This document shows positions 6,798 through 7,860 of a DNA stretch of 7,860 nt, piece by piece. Origin of the DNA: Bacteroidaceae bacterium (lineage in GTDB: Bacteria; Bacteroidota; Bacteroidia; Bacteroidales; Bacteroidaceae); assembly GCA_028707655.1 (NCBI GenBank), contig JAQWAN010000088.1:1-7860 (forward strand). Reading direction: 5' to 3'. The stretch's first letter is position 1. Each line of letters opens with the position of its first letter. Under the pieces are notes generated by a model. The model was given only the letters and a program-made list of their open reading frames with translations, was not told the DNA's origin and did not search any database. A program made the position numbers and the translations under genes.

Positions 6798-6938
6798 ATG
6801 CAGAAAAGTCGGAAATCAAAAATAGCTAAGCGACGCTTACAGGAGGAACAGAATGCAAAGCGATTGATTCGCATCCTTGTAGGTAGTCTATTTTTCTTGG
6901 GGATAGTTATTATCTTGGCCTTAGCTTTAGCAAAATGA
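6798..6938 (+). CDS. 46-residue basic single-span membrane protein, unknown function
   Basis: ATG at 6798 to TGA at 6936-6938. The first 25 residues are strongly basic (K3, R5, K6, K8, K11, R12, R13, K21, R22, R25) with a short Q-E-E-Q polar patch. Residues 26-45 are almost entirely Ile/Leu/Val/Phe/Ala/Gly, long enough for one membrane helix, and the protein ends in a single Lys. By the positive-inside rule the N-terminus should be cytoplasmic. No signal-peptidase site or lipobox is seen. The gene lies between a TAnnTTTG box and a strong terminator, which argues that it is really expressed. The leader is A/T-rich with no Shine-Dalgarno site, like its neighbours. I do not recognise the family. 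It could be a small regulator or stabiliser of a membrane complex, or a hydrophobic toxin-like peptide; nothing in the sequence decides this. Confidence 0.72.
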   Translation: MQKSRKSKIAKRRLQEEQNAKRLIRILVGSLFFLGIVIILALALAK

Positions 6939-6944
6939 ACAAAT

Positions 6945-6980
6945 AAACGACTTCCTCCTTCGAGGAAAGTCGTTTTTTTT
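6945..6980 (+). terminator. Intrinsic terminator after the small membrane protein gene
   Basis: AAACGACTTCCTC (6945-6957) pairs with 6962-6975 around a CTTC loop, with a single bulged A in the right arm. A run of eight T (6973-6980) follows GTCG. It starts six bases after the stop codon of the 46-residue ORF, so that ORF ends exactly where a transcript would. Confidence 0.9.
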
Positions 6981-7011
6981 CTTTACTCATAATCGCATAT
7001 AACACTGAATC

Positions 7012-7488
7012 ATGGCCATAGAAATAGAACGTAAATTTTTAGTAAAAGGGTCGTTTAAAGAACAAGCTTTTACGCATCATCGCATTGTACAGGGCTATTT
7101 ATGTATTCAGCCTGGAAAGACTGTGCGTATACGTATCTATGGCGATAAGGGGTTTATAACCATTAAAGGAGCCTCTAATCACTCCATGGTAAGTCGTTTT
7201 GAATGGGAAAAAGAGATCTCGGTAGACGAGGCTACCTCTCTCTTGAATTTGTGCGACGATGGGGTGATTGATAAGACCCGCTACTTGGTACGTTCAGGCA
7301 GTCATACCTTTGAGGTGGATGAGTTTGAAGGGGCTAATAAAGGCTTAATAATGGCGGAGGTGGAGTTAAAAGAGGAGCAGGAGCCCTTTATTTCTCCCGC
7401 TTTTATAGGCGAAGAGGTGACACACGATTCTCGATATTATAATTCCCAATTGTTGACCCATCCCTTTTCCAGCTGGGAAAGGAAGTAG
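7012..7488 (+). CDS. CYTH domain protein (triphosphate tunnel metalloenzyme)
   Basis: This 158-residue, single-domain member of the CYTH (CyaB-thiamine triphosphatase) family forms a beta-tunnel that binds a triphosphate and divalent metal. The signature E4-I-E6-R-K8 is at the N-terminus. Other expected charged tunnel residues are present: R39 and R41, K52, E64 and E66, K88 and R90, D103, and the paired acids E116 and E118. The site therefore looks complete. Stand-alone bacterial members of this size are mostly inorganic tripolyphosphatases. The frequent 'adenylate cyclase' label comes from class IV CyaB and is less likely. The ATG at 7012 puts the signature at residue 4, as usual in the family. 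No clear promoter is seen in the 31 bases after the preceding terminator, so its promoter may lie in or before that hairpin. It is convergent with murI, 23 bases away. Confidence 0.9.
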   Translation: MAIEIERKFLVKGSFKEQAFTHHRIVQGYLCIQPGKTVRIRIYGDKGFITIKGASNHSMVSRFEWEKEISVDEATSLLNLCDDGVIDKTRYLVRSGSHTFEVDEFEGANKGLIMAEVELKEEQEPFISPAFIGEEVTHDSRYYNSQLLTHPFSSWERK

Positions 7489-7511
7489 TTAGTGCTGAAG
7501 AGAGCTGAGCT

Positions 7512-7860
7512 TTACAACTCTTCTATAGAGGTATGGCTTACCTTTAGTTCTCCTTCTAGGAATAGAGAAGCTGATTTTTCAAATTTATCTGCATATTCAG
7601 TGGTCAAGAAATGACAACTGCCTCCCTTGCTGCATCGCTCTTCCATCTCTGGATGTCTGTGTAGATAATTGGCTAGACTTGTGGCCACATATTCGCCCTG
7701 TGTAATAATTTGGATGCCACTAGGCACATATTTTCTTATCTTATCGAGCAAAAGGGGATAATGTGTACACCCCAAAATAATAGTGTCGATAGCATGGTCT
7801 TTTGCTAAAAGTGCGTTGATATGCTTACGTACAAAATAATCGGCCCCCTCTGTGTTATAC
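7512..7860 (-). CDS. murI: Glutamate racemase, C-terminal part (5' end outside window)
   Basis: MurI interconverts L- and D-glutamate and supplies D-Glu for peptidoglycan precursors in the cytoplasm. About 115 C-terminal residues are visible. The frame is open to the right edge, where it reads Y-N-T-E-G-A-D-Y-F-V. The diagnostic I-L-G-C-T-H-Y-P-L-L motif lies near 7750-7781 and carries the second catalytic Cys and the adjacent His. The codon at 7773-7775 is TTG within this motif; it is an internal Leu, not a start. The first catalytic Cys lies outside the window. The tail after about 7650 (C-S-K-G-G-S-C-H-F-L-T-T) matches the usual end, where the racemase's last strand reads F-L/Y-T-T. The stop is TAA at 7512-7514 on the minus strand. 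It faces the CYTH gene with no obvious shared terminator. Confidence 0.93.
   Translation of the reverse strand, partial: YNTEGADYFVRKHINALLAKDHAIDTIILGCTHYPLLLDKIRKYVPSGIQIITQGEYVATSLANYLHRHPEMEERCSKGGSCHFLTTEYADKFEKSASLFLEGELKVSHTSIEEL

Noticed and set aside
6841..6867. AGGAGG followed by ATG at 6853, an apparent start with a perfect Shine-Dalgarno
   Set aside because: The frame stops after four codons, and the motif is explained by Gln-Glu-Glu codons in the 46-residue protein.
7463..7482. Near-perfect palindrome CCTTTTCC-AGCT-GGGAAAGG at the end of the CYTH gene
   Set aside because: It could be a hairpin between convergent genes, but it is within coding sequence and has no T-run on either side, so I do not call a terminator.
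7497..7523. GAAGAG...CTCTTC inverted repeat between the CYTH gene and murI
   Set aside because: Only six pairs with a 15-base loop and no T-run; too weak for a bidirectional terminator.
7773..7775. TTG on the minus strand as a start for a short 87-residue protein
   Set aside because: It is the Leu of the MurI I-L-G-C-T-H-Y-P motif, and the frame continues to the right edge.

Overview
The window looks like Bacteroidales (Bacteroidota) chromosome. The base composition is moderately AT-rich. Genes that start a transcription unit are preceded by TAnnTTTG-type -7 elements, and none has a well-placed Shine-Dalgarno sequence. The left block (TPR protein, DUF4292 lipoprotein, EnvC-like LytM protein) is a neighbourhood typical of the order. 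I cannot name a genus. The core is conserved housekeeping DNA. I see no prophage, transposase, CRISPR array, rRNA or tRNA.

Layout: (1) 1-3234 is a tightly packed three-gene cell-envelope operon on +. It holds a TPR protein cut by the left edge, a DUF4292 lipoprotein, and a secreted coiled-coil protein with a LytM domain that has lost its zinc ligands. Each junction is an ATGA overlap, which implies translational coupling. (2) 3409-5214 is a monocistronic AMP-forming long-chain fatty-acid-CoA ligase, with its own promoter and a strong intrinsic terminator. (3) 5265-5575 is a gene-free spacer carrying a 22-bp tandem repeat that ends in a near-perfect palindrome. (4) 5605-6718 is prfB (release factor 2), split by the classic autoregulatory +1 frameshift at CTT-TGA-C. 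(5) 6798-6938 is a 46-residue basic, single-span membrane protein with its own promoter and terminator. I do not recognise it. (6) 7012-7488 is a CYTH/triphosphate tunnel enzyme. (7) 7512-7860, on -, is the C-terminal part of glutamate racemase MurI, convergent with the CYTH gene and cut by the right edge.

The biological themes are the envelope (the operon, MurI, and perhaps the fatty-acid ligase) and translation termination (prfB). The parts least explained by known families are the tandem-repeat spacer and the 46-residue protein. The prfB frameshift site is well known as a mechanism. It stands out here because it holds the only Shine-Dalgarno-like sequence in the window with an evident role.
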